Source: Polynucleobacter sp. VK25 (GTDB taxonomy: Bacteria > Pseudomonadota > Gammaproteobacteria > Burkholderiales > Burkholderiaceae). From it: DNA of 64,000 nt. The DNA is taken from positions 1,064,144-1,128,143 of the forward strand of contig NZ_CP061288.1 in the NCBI RefSeq assembly GCF_018687355.1, written 5' to 3'. A program made the position numbers and the translations under genes. The notes beneath the pieces are model-generated. The model searched no databases. It was not told the origin of the DNA and saw nothing but the letters and a program-made list of their open reading frames with translations. Positions 52,217 to 60,714 of this stretch are shown piece after piece; position 1 is the first letter of the stretch, and every line of letters starts with the position of its first letter.

Positions 52217-52542
52217 GAAACAGTAATGCGTGCCTGGTTGATAGCCTCATATCCATCGTCTCCGACCCACTTAAATTCTAAGGTACCGGACTCTACAGCA
52301 ATGGTAGTAAAGATGATTAAGGGGTTTGCGCCAACACCAGAATAGAAATCTGCTTTAAAGATTTCTACATTGTTATAGGTACAGGTAAAGGTGCGAATAA
52401 TTTCTCGAGGAATGAGTTTGCCGCCCTCGGTATAGCGAAAGCCCGACTCCATATCATGCTGCGCAATCGCACGAATCTCAATAATGGAATCTTTTTTTGC
52501 CGTTGCCGGCATAGTGATGGAGGTCCGGGATGTCTTACTCAT
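52213..52542 (-). CDS. soxZ: sulfur carrier complex protein SoxZ
   Basis: This 109-residue immunoglobulin-like protein forms the SoxYZ heterodimer. Landmarks are IIEIRAIAQHDMESGFR, IPREIIRTFTCTYNNVEIFKADFYSGVGANPLIIF and FKWVGDDGYEA. From 52542 the start overlaps the soxY stop (ATGA), so translation is coupled. It is cytoplasmic as made and follows SoxY through the Tat pathway in known systems. Confidence 0.93.
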   Translation of the reverse strand: MSKTSRTSITMPATAKKDSIIEIRAIAQHDMESGFRYTEGGKLIPREIIRTFTCTYNNVEIFKADFYSGVGANPLIIFTTIAVESGTLEFKWVGDDGYEAINQARITVS

Positions 52543-53015
52543 ACCATCTCCGTACATGCTGAAAGAGTTACCAAGGTATCAGCAGAACCCTGCCAATAAC
52601 TTCCATTACTCATCTGCGCAATAGCCCAGACTTTTTGGCTATCAGCCAAACGAACGCGCGTTGTAATGTTGGCAGTACCAGATCTTGGGCTGAGATAAAC
52701 AGTAAAAATGTTAGGCAAAGGATTTCCTTCGGCGACGACATGAATAGTCTTGACGTAATCACTGGCTGTCATAGGGCTATCTACACTGACCTTTAATACA
52801 ACTAAGTTACCGTTCTCTACCAGCGGCGGTATGGTTAAAGTCACCTTACCTTCACGTATAGCAGCACCACCGGTGATTTTTTTAATCGCCTCATCAGCAT
52901 CTTCTTTTTTAGCAAAGGCTGACATTGGGTTTACACAAAAACCCAGGGCCAACAACCCCAGACCCCGAACTTGCTTGAGCCAATGGCGACGATGATTATG
53001 AATAGTTTTCTTCAT
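52539..53015 (-). CDS. soxY: sulfur carrier SoxY with atypical C-terminus
   Basis: The 158-residue product has a signal region (HRRHWLKQVRGLGLLALGFCV) and the SoxY domain (EAIKKITGGAAIREGKVTLTIPPLVENGNLVVLKVSVDSPM). In characterised SoxY the chain ends in GGCGG, whose cysteine carries the sulfur substrate. Here it ends LVTLSACTEMV: the cysteine (Cys154) is kept but the flanking glycines are replaced and extra residues follow. Either substrate loading differs or this belongs to a divergent SoxY lineage. The stop overlaps the soxZ start. Confidence 0.88.
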   Translation of the reverse strand: MKKTIHNHRRHWLKQVRGLGLLALGFCVNPMSAFAKKEDADEAIKKITGGAAIREGKVTLTIPPLVENGNLVVLKVSVDSPMTASDYVKTIHVVAEGNPLPNIFTVYLSPRSGTANITTRVRLADSQKVWAIAQMSNGSYWQGSADTLVTLSACTEMV

Positions 53016-53026
53016 CAGAATTTCAG

Positions 53027-53467
53027 TTAATTAGGATTATTTAAAGTCATTAGGAAAGAAACGACATCTTCAATTTCTTGGCCATTTAATATGGTTTGCC
53101 CAACGAATTTAGGCGCTACGCGATTCAGATGACTCGTTTGATAATAGGCGGGCATGATGGTCTGGGGATTAAAGTGCGCAGCATTGACAATACGAGCTCT
53201 TAATTGAGGTGCATTTAAACGTGCAACACTCGCTTTAAGCTCTGGCGCCAAGTTTCCCTGAAAACGCTCCTCAGGAAATGGACCACTATGGCACAACAAA
53301 CATAAACCCGTTTGACGACTAGCCACAATTGCCCTGCCACGCACTGGATTACCAGGTTCAGTAGAAAGGGATTCGAAAATCGAATCCCTTTTAACCACTT
53401 GAGCATGAGCAGTACTGAAATCGAGGATGCCTAGCAATAAAAATGCTAGTGCAATCCTCTTTTTCAT
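53027..53467 (-). CDS. soxX: sulfur-oxidation monoheme cytochrome SoxX
   Basis: SoxX is the electron-transfer half of SoxXA. The 146-residue product has a signal peptide (ending AHA), the heme motif CLLCH, and the distal axial methionine region PQTIMPAYYQTSHL near the closing SoxX pattern ILNGQEIEDVVSFLMTL. The ATG at 53467 is used. A GTG six bases upstream is the alternative. It starts 27 bases after the stop of the molybdenum hydroxylase gene, in the same transcription direction. Confidence 0.92.
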   Translation of the reverse strand: MKKRIALAFLLLGILDFSTAHAQVVKRDSIFESLSTEPGNPVRGRAIVASRQTGLCLLCHSGPFPEERFQGNLAPELKASVARLNAPQLRARIVNAAHFNPQTIMPAYYQTSHLNRVAPKFVGQTILNGQEIEDVVSFLMTLNNPN

Positions 53468-53494
53468 TGGCACTGGTTCACTTTTAGCTGACGC

Positions 53495-55711
53495 TTAAAC
53501 CAACTTGATGCCACTATTTTTCAATGGCACAGTGCGCAAGCGCTTGCCCGTTGCGCGGTAAATAGCATTCAAAACAGCTGGTGCCGCTACCGCAATCGTT
53601 GGCTCGCCGACACCACCCCATTCTTTGCCACCACCTTGAATAATGATGGTTTCAACTTTAGGCATCTGATAGAGGCGAATCGAGTTAAAGGTATCAAAGT
53701 TCTTTTGTACAACAGCACCCTTTTCGATAGTAATTTCTTCTTCGAATAAAGCTGACAAGCCGTAGACAAATGAACCAGATACCTGACGGGCAACTTGTGC
53801 AGGATTGACTACATAGCCTGGGTCAGTTGCAGCAACAAAGCGATGAATCTTCACTTCATTACCGTTAGTCACTGAAAGCTCGCAGGCTGCAGCTACATAA
53901 CTACCGAATGAACGCATTTGCGCTACACCACGGAATACACCAGGGGCTGCAGGTTTAGTCCAGCCAATGCCATCGGCTACAGCATTGAGAACAGCAATTG
54001 CGCGTGGATGATTTCCCATATGCTTACGACGGAATTCCACAGCATCTACCCCTGTTGCCTCAGCCATCTCATCCATAAAGGTTTCGATGAAGACTGCGTT
54101 TTGATTCACGTTCACGCCACGCCAAAATCCTGGTGGCACATGAGTGTTACGCATCGCGTGATCAATAGTAATGTTAGGGAAACTATAGGTAAAGCCATGC
54201 TCACCGCTATCATCAAGACCTTGGAAAGCCAGTGGATCTTTACCTTTATTTGCCGCAACTACAGCAGGGCGTACTGCCGCCAAAATAGATTGGCCTGACA
54301 AACGCATATTAATGCCAGTGATGTTCTTCTTGCTATCAATACCAGCAGTCAACTTACACATCATGACAGGATGGTAGCGCCCTTGAGTCATATCCTCTTC
54401 GCGTGTCCAAATCAACTTGATTGGAGTGCCTGGCATTTGCTTGGCAATATTCACCGCTTGCGTGGTGTAGTCCTGGAAGGCGCCACGACGACCAAAACCG
54501 CCGCCAAGGTTTACCTTATACACATTGCATTTCTCTGCAGGAAGTCCAGAAGCAGCAATCACAGCAGCTAAGGAGGCTTCACCGTCCTGAGTTGGTACCC
54601 ATGCTTCGCAGGAGTCAGTAGTCCACTTAGCTGTGGCTGTCTGTGGCTCTAGGGTTGCATGATTTAAAAATGGGTAGAAGTAAGTGGCTTCTAAAGTTTT
54701 AGATGCACTTGCGATACCAGAATTACTGTCGCCATGCTTGTTATGCACAAAAGCATCATCAGCATTTAAGCCCTCTTCCAACATCTTCTTAATGGAAGCG
54801 CTAGAGACATTGCCATTAGCGCCGTTATCCCAAACAATGTTCACTTGATCTAAAGCGGTTTTAGCTTGCCAGAACGTATCTGCAACGACCGCTACTGCTG
54901 AGTCGCCAACTTGAACTACTTTCTTGACGCCCTTCATAGATTGCGCTTTAGTCGCGTCGTAGCTTTTTACTTTGCCACCAAATACTGGAGACTCTTTAAT
55001 ATTAGCTACCAACATACCTGGCATCTTTAAGTCAATGGCATAGACCTGCTTACCAGTGACCTTGTCGGCAACGCCATCAATACGGTTTACAGGCTTACCA
55101 ATCAACTGCCACTCTTTAGGATCTTTCAATGGCACTTCTTTTGGCACTTCTAACTGAGATGCGGCAACAGAAACCTTACCGAAGGTTGTTTTCTTGCCTG
55201 ATGGAGTGTGCGTGATGACACTATCTTTTGCTACGCACTCTGCAGCAGGGACATTCCATTGATTGGCTGCAGCCTGGATCAACATCATGCGTGCAGCAGC
55301 GCCACCTTTGCGAACATACTGCTCTGAAGTACGAATGCCACGGCTACCACCAGTGGAGTAACTACCCCATGCTAGCTTGCGCTTAAGATTCTCGGCAGGT
55401 GATGGATAGTCATAAGAGACTTTTTTCCAATCACATTGCAATTCTTCAGCAACCATCTGAGCTAGGCCAGTAATGGTGCCCTGACCCATTTCCGAGCGAA
55501 CGATACGCACAACAACATCATCATTTGGTTTCACCACAACCCAGATTCCAATTTCTGGGCTGGCCAATGGCGTCATTGCTGTCGTGCCTGTACCCATAGC
55601 TGCATGAGCCGCGGACATAAAAGAGAAGTCAAAGCCAATCGCCAAACCCGTAGCAATTGCACTAGAGCCAATAACGAAGTGGCGGCGGGAAGTATTTGTA
55701 TTTGTAGTCAT
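53495..55711 (-). CDS. Tat-exported molybdenum hydroxylase, large subunit (isoquinoline 1-oxidoreductase beta/aldehyde dehydrogenase type)
   Basis: This xanthine dehydrogenase-family molybdopterin subunit of the IorB type has 738 residues. A Tat signal (SRRHFVIGSSAIATGLAIGF) places it in the periplasm. Cofactor and active-site patterns are VNLGGGFGRRGAFQDY, PPGFWRGVNVNQNAVFIETFMDEMAE and the closing GGGKEWGGVGEPTIAVAAPAVLNAI, whose glutamate is the catalytic base. Substrates of relatives are aldehydes or N-heterocycles. Its 2Fe-2S subunit lies just upstream. The third, cytochrome c subunit common in this type is absent, and soxX follows directly. Confidence 0.88.
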   Translation of the reverse strand: MTTNTNTSRRHFVIGSSAIATGLAIGFDFSFMSAAHAAMGTGTTAMTPLASPEIGIWVVVKPNDDVVVRIVRSEMGQGTITGLAQMVAEELQCDWKKVSYDYPSPAENLKRKLAWGSYSTGGSRGIRTSEQYVRKGGAAARMMLIQAAANQWNVPAAECVAKDSVITHTPSGKKTTFGKVSVAASQLEVPKEVPLKDPKEWQLIGKPVNRIDGVADKVTGKQVYAIDLKMPGMLVANIKESPVFGGKVKSYDATKAQSMKGVKKVVQVGDSAVAVVADTFWQAKTALDQVNIVWDNGANGNVSSASIKKMLEEGLNADDAFVHNKHGDSNSGIASASKTLEATYFYPFLNHATLEPQTATAKWTTDSCEAWVPTQDGEASLAAVIAASGLPAEKCNVYKVNLGGGFGRRGAFQDYTTQAVNIAKQMPGTPIKLIWTREEDMTQGRYHPVMMCKLTAGIDSKKNITGINMRLSGQSILAAVRPAVVAANKGKDPLAFQGLDDSGEHGFTYSFPNITIDHAMRNTHVPPGFWRGVNVNQNAVFIETFMDEMAEATGVDAVEFRRKHMGNHPRAIAVLNAVADGIGWTKPAAPGVFRGVAQMRSFGSYVAAACELSVTNGNEVKIHRFVAATDPGYVVNPAQVARQVSGSFVYGLSALFEEEITIEKGAVVQKNFDTFNSIRLYQMPKVETIIIQGGGKEWGGVGEPTIAVAAPAVLNAIYRATGKRLRTVPLKNSGIKLV

Positions 55712-55723
55712 TTATATTTCCCC

Positions 55724-56173
55724 TTAAGCCTTGCTAACCGCGTGAATCGCTTCGCGCACTTGCTGGAAGGTGCCGCAACGGCAAATATTGGTAACGGCTG
55801 CATCAATTTGGGCATCCGTTGGCTTTGGTGTGTTGCGCAATAAAGCGGTAGTTGCCATCACCATGCCAGATTGACAGTAGCCACACTGCGGCACTTGGTT
55901 GTCAACCCAAGCTTTTTGAACTTTAGAAAGCTGGCCATTCTTTTCCAAGCTTTCAATGGTCTCGATCTTTTTGCCTTCTGCTGCAGCAACAGGAATAGAG
56001 CAGCTACGAATAGCTTGACCTTCAAATAAAACGGTGCAGGCACCACATTGACCTACGCCACAGCCATATTTAGTACCGGTCAAACCGATTTGTTCACGAA
56101 TCACCCAAAGCAATGGGGTATCTGGATCAACATCCACCTTGTACTTTTTGCCATTGACATTCAAATCAGCCAT
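55724..56173 (-). CDS. 2Fe-2S subunit of molybdenum hydroxylase
   Basis: The 149-residue product has two 2Fe-2S clusters: a plant-type ferredoxin site (YGCGVGQCGACTVLFEGQ with the fourth cysteine in SCSI) and a helical-domain site (CGYCQSGM with CRCG). It would move electrons from the molybdenum subunit. An AGGAGAG ribosome binding site precedes the ATG. The molybdenum subunit starts 12 bases after its stop. This is the first gene of the six-gene unit that continues into soxXYZA. Confidence 0.9.
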   Translation of the reverse strand: MADLNVNGKKYKVDVDPDTPLLWVIREQIGLTGTKYGCGVGQCGACTVLFEGQAIRSCSIPVAAAEGKKIETIESLEKNGQLSKVQKAWVDNQVPQCGYCQSGMVMATTALLRNTPKPTDAQIDAAVTNICRCGTFQQVREAIHAVSKA

Positions 56174-56299
56174 TAGTGCTCTCCTGTAAATTCTTTTATG
56201 TTTGGGATATTTGAATTACCCCTGCTTTTGGTGTGTTTATCTTAACCAAGAATTGATTTATTGCTATGCAACATAAATTATGGGCTGTAAGATCAAGCC

Positions 56300-56647
56300 A
56301 TGATTTTTGGTTTGGTACAAATCCTTCTTTTTCAGAGCCTTGGCGAACTGGTTTCCAAGTTCCTTTTGCCGACCCTACCAGGCCCAGTCATTGGGCTGGT
56401 TCTTCTAGTTCTGTGGCTTGTTCTGCGTAAGGGCATTAATTCCGAGCTGGCTTTAGTGGCTGATGGCTTTAGCCAGTACCTTGGTCTGCTTTTTGTGCCG
56501 GCCGCTGTAGGTGTGGTGCTTTTCTTACCGCAACTCCAAGCCAATGCATTAGCCATCATCAGCGCATTGCTTGGTAGCGTCATTTTGACCATTGCCTCAA
56601 GCGCTTTTGTGGCGCGTCTCCTGAGCAAGAAGGAATCTCATGAGTGA
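56300..56647 (+). CDS. LrgA/CidA family membrane protein
   Basis: The 115-residue protein has four hydrophobic helices and the family pattern LVSKFLLPTLPGPVIGLVLL with the GLLFVPAAVGVV segment. LrgA/CidA proteins are holin-like and influence autolysis or export of small molecules. In plants and some bacteria the LrgAB-type module transports glycolate or pyruvate-like acids. Its end overlaps the LrgB gene by eight bases. Confidence 0.88.
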   Translation: MIFGLVQILLFQSLGELVSKFLLPTLPGPVIGLVLLVLWLVLRKGINSELALVADGFSQYLGLLFVPAAVGVVLFLPQLQANALAIISALLGSVILTIASSAFVARLLSKKESHE

Positions 56648-57368
56648 AAAACACTCCATTGTTGAGATTTGGGTTTATTTATCGGGTAGCCCGCTGTTTG
56701 CCTTATTCATTACGCTGGCTGCTTATCAGATTGGATTGAGTATTTATAAGGCAACGCATCAAAATCCACTTGCCAATCCCGTAGCGATTGCCATTCTGAT
56801 TGTGGCTAGCATGATTCAATTCATTGAGATGCCCTACTCCACCTACTTTGAGGGTGCTCAGTTTATTCACTTCTTATTGGGCTCTGCGACAGTATCTTTG
56901 GCTATTCCCATTTATCGCGGCTTAAGCAGTCTCAAAGGTCGTTCTCTACCTTTAATCGCATCGCTTTGTACTGGCGGTCTAGTCTCCATCATTAGCGCTG
57001 TAGGTATAGCAACTCTTTTGGGTGCAGACTCAAGCATTACCGGCGCCATGTATCCCAAATCAGTCACAGCACCAATTGCCATGGGTATTGCAGAACGTAT
57101 TGGCGTCTCCCCAACGCTAACTGCGATTTTTGCAGTCAGCACCGGAATACTGGGGGCAATCTTGGCGCCGTTTGTTCTAAATGCATTGGGCATGAAGGCT
57201 TGGTGGCAAAGAGGCTTTGCTATTGGCATTGGCGCGCATGGTATTGGCACTTCACGAGCTTTTAGCATTCATCCAGAAGCAGGGACATATGCCAGCCTAG
57301 CAATGGGAATGAACGGCGTGGTGAGCGCCGTTGCTATCCCCATCATTTATCACTTATTTAATAAATAA
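56640..57368 (+). CDS. LrgB/CidB family membrane protein
   Basis: The 242-residue membrane protein has the LrgB signatures PYSTYFEGAQFIHFLLGSATVSLAIP and, near the C-terminus, GIGAHGIGTSRAF, the conserved G-H-G motif. It pairs with the overlapping LrgA-type gene to make the LrgAB complex. An AGAAGGA site within the preceding gene precedes its ATG. Role is as for its partner: murein-hydrolase control or export of a short organic acid. Confidence 0.9.
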   Translation: MSEKHSIVEIWVYLSGSPLFALFITLAAYQIGLSIYKATHQNPLANPVAIAILIVASMIQFIEMPYSTYFEGAQFIHFLLGSATVSLAIPIYRGLSSLKGRSLPLIASLCTGGLVSIISAVGIATLLGADSSITGAMYPKSVTAPIAMGIAERIGVSPTLTAIFAVSTGILGAILAPFVLNALGMKAWWQRGFAIGIGAHGIGTSRAFSIHPEAGTYASLAMGMNGVVSAVAIPIIYHLFNK

Positions 57369-57379
57369 GACAATACAAC

Positions 57380-58357
57380 CTAGTCAGATTTCATATTCGC
57401 CGCCTTGACGATAGGCGCGAAGCGAATTAAGTCACCCTTGATTTGCTCGCCAAACTTTTCTGGCGTTCCTGGAGTTGGGGTGATGCCCATCGCAAATAGC
57501 CTAGCCTTACCTTCTGTTGAATTCAGGATCTCATTGAGTGCTTGATTCAATTTCATGATGATAGGCTTTGGCGTTTTTGCTGGGGCCAGCAACCCGACCC
57601 AGTCATCAATGACAAAGTCTTTAACACCACCTTCTATAAAGGTTGGCACGTCAGGCATGCTTGCACTTCTTTTTGCACTAGATACCGCAATCGCCTTAAT
57701 GCGTCCAGAGCTTACATACTGATTCGCCCCTGCGACTGCTGTGTATACCAGAGGAATATTTCCGCCCAACAAATCTAGCAATGCTTGGCCACCACCCTTG
57801 TAAGGAATATGAACTAAGTTTGCACCTGATTTTTGCTTAAATAATTCACCAGCAATATTTGGCGTGCCTCCAGTACCTGATGTTCCGTAAGACAAGCCAT
57901 TGGGATTCTTTTTAGATATCTCAATCACATCAGACAAGCTCTTTCCAGGAAAATCATTATTGGCAACCAATATCAATATGGCATCACCAATTTTTCCTAT
58001 TGGAGCAAAATCCTTGACGCTATCAAATGGAACCTTATCCGATAGCGTTGGGTTAATGGACAGGGTACCGGCGTAACCCAATAACAAGGTATACCCATCA
58101 GGCTCAGCAGAAGCAACCATTTGAGTGCCGATATTTCCTGAAGCGCCTGGCTTGTTATCTGCAATGACTTGCTGCCCTAACTTCAGTGAAAGTTGCTCAG
58201 CAATAAAACGACCTGAAGTATCAGTAACGCCGCCTGGAGTAAATGGAATGATTAAGCGTATGGGGCGATTAGGGTAATTCGATTGCGCGTGTCCAAGCGC
58301 AGGAATCAGAAACCCAAACGAGATGACGGTGCATGCAAGTAAACGATGTAATTTCAT
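57380..58357 (-). CDS. Bug-family periplasmic solute-binding protein
   Basis: This tripartite tricarboxylate transporter receptor (TctC/Bug) has 325 residues. A signal peptide ends GHA, and the Bug start pattern YPNRPIRLIIPFTPGGVTDTSGR is followed by the ligand-binding loop GYTLLLGYAGTLSINPTLS. Such receptors are numerous in Burkholderiales, usually without adjacent transport genes. It starts 9 bases after the PEP-mutase-family gene and shares its transcript, so its ligand is probably tied to that enzyme's substrate. Confidence 0.9.
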   Translation of the reverse strand: MKLHRLLACTVISFGFLIPALGHAQSNYPNRPIRLIIPFTPGGVTDTSGRFIAEQLSLKLGQQVIADNKPGASGNIGTQMVASAEPDGYTLLLGYAGTLSINPTLSDKVPFDSVKDFAPIGKIGDAILILVANNDFPGKSLSDVIEISKKNPNGLSYGTSGTGGTPNIAGELFKQKSGANLVHIPYKGGGQALLDLLGGNIPLVYTAVAGANQYVSSGRIKAIAVSSAKRSASMPDVPTFIEGGVKDFVIDDWVGLLAPAKTPKPIIMKLNQALNEILNSTEGKARLFAMGITPTPGTPEKFGEQIKGDLIRFAPIVKAANMKSD

Positions 58358-58366
58358 AACTACCCT

Positions 58367-59242
58367 TTATTTAGTCTCGACAAAACGTTTTTCAAACTCC
58401 CATACATCCTCAAAACCCATCAACTGAGAGAGATCACCAAAATCATATAAGTCCACTGGATTGCTAATGGATGAACCAGTGTCCTTGAAGTGCTCATACA
58501 CTTTTGTCATTGCCTGAACAGAGGCTAACAAGGATGTCACTGGAAAGATTGCAATCTTATAACCCAACTCTTCTAGCTCTAGCTTTGATAAAACAGGTGT
58601 TCTACCTTTTTCAACCATATTGGCAATCAAGGGATGCTCAGGAAAGGCTTGACCAATACGTCTCATCTCATCTTGACTCTCTGGGGACTCAATAAATAAG
58701 ATATCTGCACCAGCACGAGCATACGCCTCGCCGCGTCGAAGCGCCTCATCCAATCCCAATGTAGTTCTGGCATCAGTTCTAGCAATAATTTTGAACTGAG
58801 GATCGGTACGTGAAGCTACGGCTACTTCAATTTTCTTCACCATATCTTGTATTGGAATGACTCTTCGTCCAGGTGTGTGCCCGCATTTCTTTGGAAACTC
58901 CTGATCCTCCAACTGAATGGCTACAGCACCTGCATCCTCATAACCCCGCATGGTATGACGCACATTCAATAATCCGCCATAACCAGTGTCGCCATCAGCA
59001 ATTAAGGGGGTCTTTGCCATTCCCGCCATCGCAGTAACTCGACCGACCATTTCGGTATAAGTTGCCAAACCTGCATCTGGCAGGCCCAATAAGGAGGCAA
59101 CGGTTCCATAGCCCGTCATGTACAGCGCATCAAAATTCATACGGTCTGCAAGGCGCAACGACACCATCTCGTATACGCCTGGAGCAACGATTAATCCAGG
59201 TTTAGCAAGTCTTTCTGAAAATCTTATTCTTTGAGTAGTCAT
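58367..59242 (-). CDS. isocitrate lyase/PEP mutase family enzyme
   Basis: This 291-residue TIM-barrel enzyme carries DGDTGYGGLLNVRHTMRGYEDAGAVAIQLEDQ and the lyase signature FPKKCGHTPGRRVIP. The cysteine in KKCGH is the catalytic base in lyases of this family. The group includes oxaloacetate hydrolases, 2-methylisocitrate lyases and dimethylmalate lyases. The exact substrate is not clear. It starts 39 bases after the aminotransferase stop and ends 9 bases before the Bug receptor start. Confidence 0.85.
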   Translation of the reverse strand: MTTQRIRFSERLAKPGLIVAPGVYEMVSLRLADRMNFDALYMTGYGTVASLLGLPDAGLATYTEMVGRVTAMAGMAKTPLIADGDTGYGGLLNVRHTMRGYEDAGAVAIQLEDQEFPKKCGHTPGRRVIPIQDMVKKIEVAVASRTDPQFKIIARTDARTTLGLDEALRRGEAYARAGADILFIESPESQDEMRRIGQAFPEHPLIANMVEKGRTPVLSKLELEELGYKIAIFPVTSLLASVQAMTKVYEHFKDTGSSISNPVDLYDFGDLSQLMGFEDVWEFEKRFVETK

Positions 59243-59281
59243 GTCTCTTCCGTTTTTAACAATATTTGTTCGAGTAATTTC

Positions 59282-60634
59282 TTATGCATTTATTTTCATT
59301 GCGACATCAATCGCATCACCCAACACGCTGCATAAAAATTCAACTTCTTCAGGTTTCGAAATAAATGGCGGACCCACAGCGATTGCATCGCCTGCTACAC
59401 GAACAAGCGCACCTCTTTCGATACAAGCTTCGAGTACCTTCATTGAACGAAGGCCTGGCTTCCCTGGAACAGGGTCAAGCTCAACGGCGCCCGATAACCC
59501 AAAATTACGAATGTCTAAAATCCCCGACTTGCCCTTTAAGGCATGCAAACCATTTTCCAGAACAGGCTCAAGCGCCTTGGCTCGATTCACTAAATCATCC
59601 GACTCAAAGATGTCCAACACAGCATGACCTGCAGCTGCTGGTATCGGATGACCTGAATAGGTATAGCCATGGAAAAACTCAATCGCTTGCTCTTGACCGC
59701 CGTTGGCAATGATGTTGTCGTAGATATCACCTCGCACGATCACACCGCCCATTGGAATGATGCCGTTGGTAATTCCTTTGGCAAAGGTAATCATGTCAGG
59801 AGTCACCCCAAAGCGATCAGCCCCAAAGTTTGCGCCCAAGCGACCAAAGCCAGTGATGACCTCATCAAAGATCAATAAAATGCCGTGCTTAGTACAGATC
59901 TCGCGAATCTTTTGTAAATAGCCATCTGGCGGCACGATGACTCCAGTAGATCCTTGTACAGGCTCCATGATGACCGCAGCAATCGTATTGGCATCATGAA
60001 GTGCAACTATCTTTTCCAACTCTTCCGCTAAGTGAGCCCCCCACTTTGGCTGCCCTCTTGAGAACGCCATTTGCGAAAGGTTTAACGTGTGTGGCAAATG
60101 ATCTACTCCGGGAATCATCATGCTGGCAAACATTTTGCGATTGGCGACCATACCACCCACAGAGATACCTGCAATGCCAACGCCGTGATAAGCGCGGTCT
60201 CGCCCAATGAGTCGGATACGAGATGCATTACCCATCACGCGGTGATAACCGATTGCAATTTTCAAGGCAGTATCAACCGCCTCAGAGCCAGAGTTTGTAA
60301 AAAAGACTTTATCTAGACCCTCTGGTGCCATTTTGGCAATTCGACTCGCCAAGCTAAAAGTAGTTTCGCTAGCCATCTGAAACGCAGGGCAATAGTCCAT
60401 GGTTTCAAACTGCTTCTGAATGGCTGCACCAATACGTGGATCTGCATGCCCCAATGGGGAGCACCAAAGCCCCGATAAGCCATCAAACAGCTTACGCCCC
60501 TGATCATCAAAGTAGTAAGCTCCTTTGGCAGACTGCATGATCTTCGGGTGATGCTGGAAATATCGGTTAGGAGTGAACGGCAGCCAATAGGCTGACATAT
60601 CAACACCACTGGCGGTCTTGTTCTGCGCTGTCAT
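59282..60634 (-). CDS. class III omega-aminotransferase
   Basis: This PLP-dependent aminotransferase has 450 residues. Landmarks are YYFDDQGRKLFDGLSGLWCSPLGH, FFTNSGSEAVDTALK, LLIFDEVITGFGRLGANFGADRFG and the PLP lysine in ITFAKGITNG. The pattern is close to beta-alanine:pyruvate and taurine aminotransferases. With the following PEP-mutase-family enzyme and Bug receptor it forms a three-gene catabolic unit, divergent from a second Bug gene and gamma-glutamyltransferase. An AGAGAGAC ribosome binding site precedes the ATG. Confidence 0.9.
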   Translation of the reverse strand: MTAQNKTASGVDMSAYWLPFTPNRYFQHHPKIMQSAKGAYYFDDQGRKLFDGLSGLWCSPLGHADPRIGAAIQKQFETMDYCPAFQMASETTFSLASRIAKMAPEGLDKVFFTNSGSEAVDTALKIAIGYHRVMGNASRIRLIGRDRAYHGVGIAGISVGGMVANRKMFASMMIPGVDHLPHTLNLSQMAFSRGQPKWGAHLAEELEKIVALHDANTIAAVIMEPVQGSTGVIVPPDGYLQKIREICTKHGILLIFDEVITGFGRLGANFGADRFGVTPDMITFAKGITNGIIPMGGVIVRGDIYDNIIANGGQEQAIEFFHGYTYSGHPIPAAAGHAVLDIFESDDLVNRAKALEPVLENGLHALKGKSGILDIRNFGLSGAVELDPVPGKPGLRSMKVLEACIERGALVRVAGDAIAVGPPFISKPEEVEFLCSVLGDAIDVAMKINA

Positions 60635-60714
60635 CTGTCTCTCTTGTATTTTTTATATAAACTGCATTTGTAATATCCAATACTATATTACCCATTGACC
60701 TTACGGACACTGAA

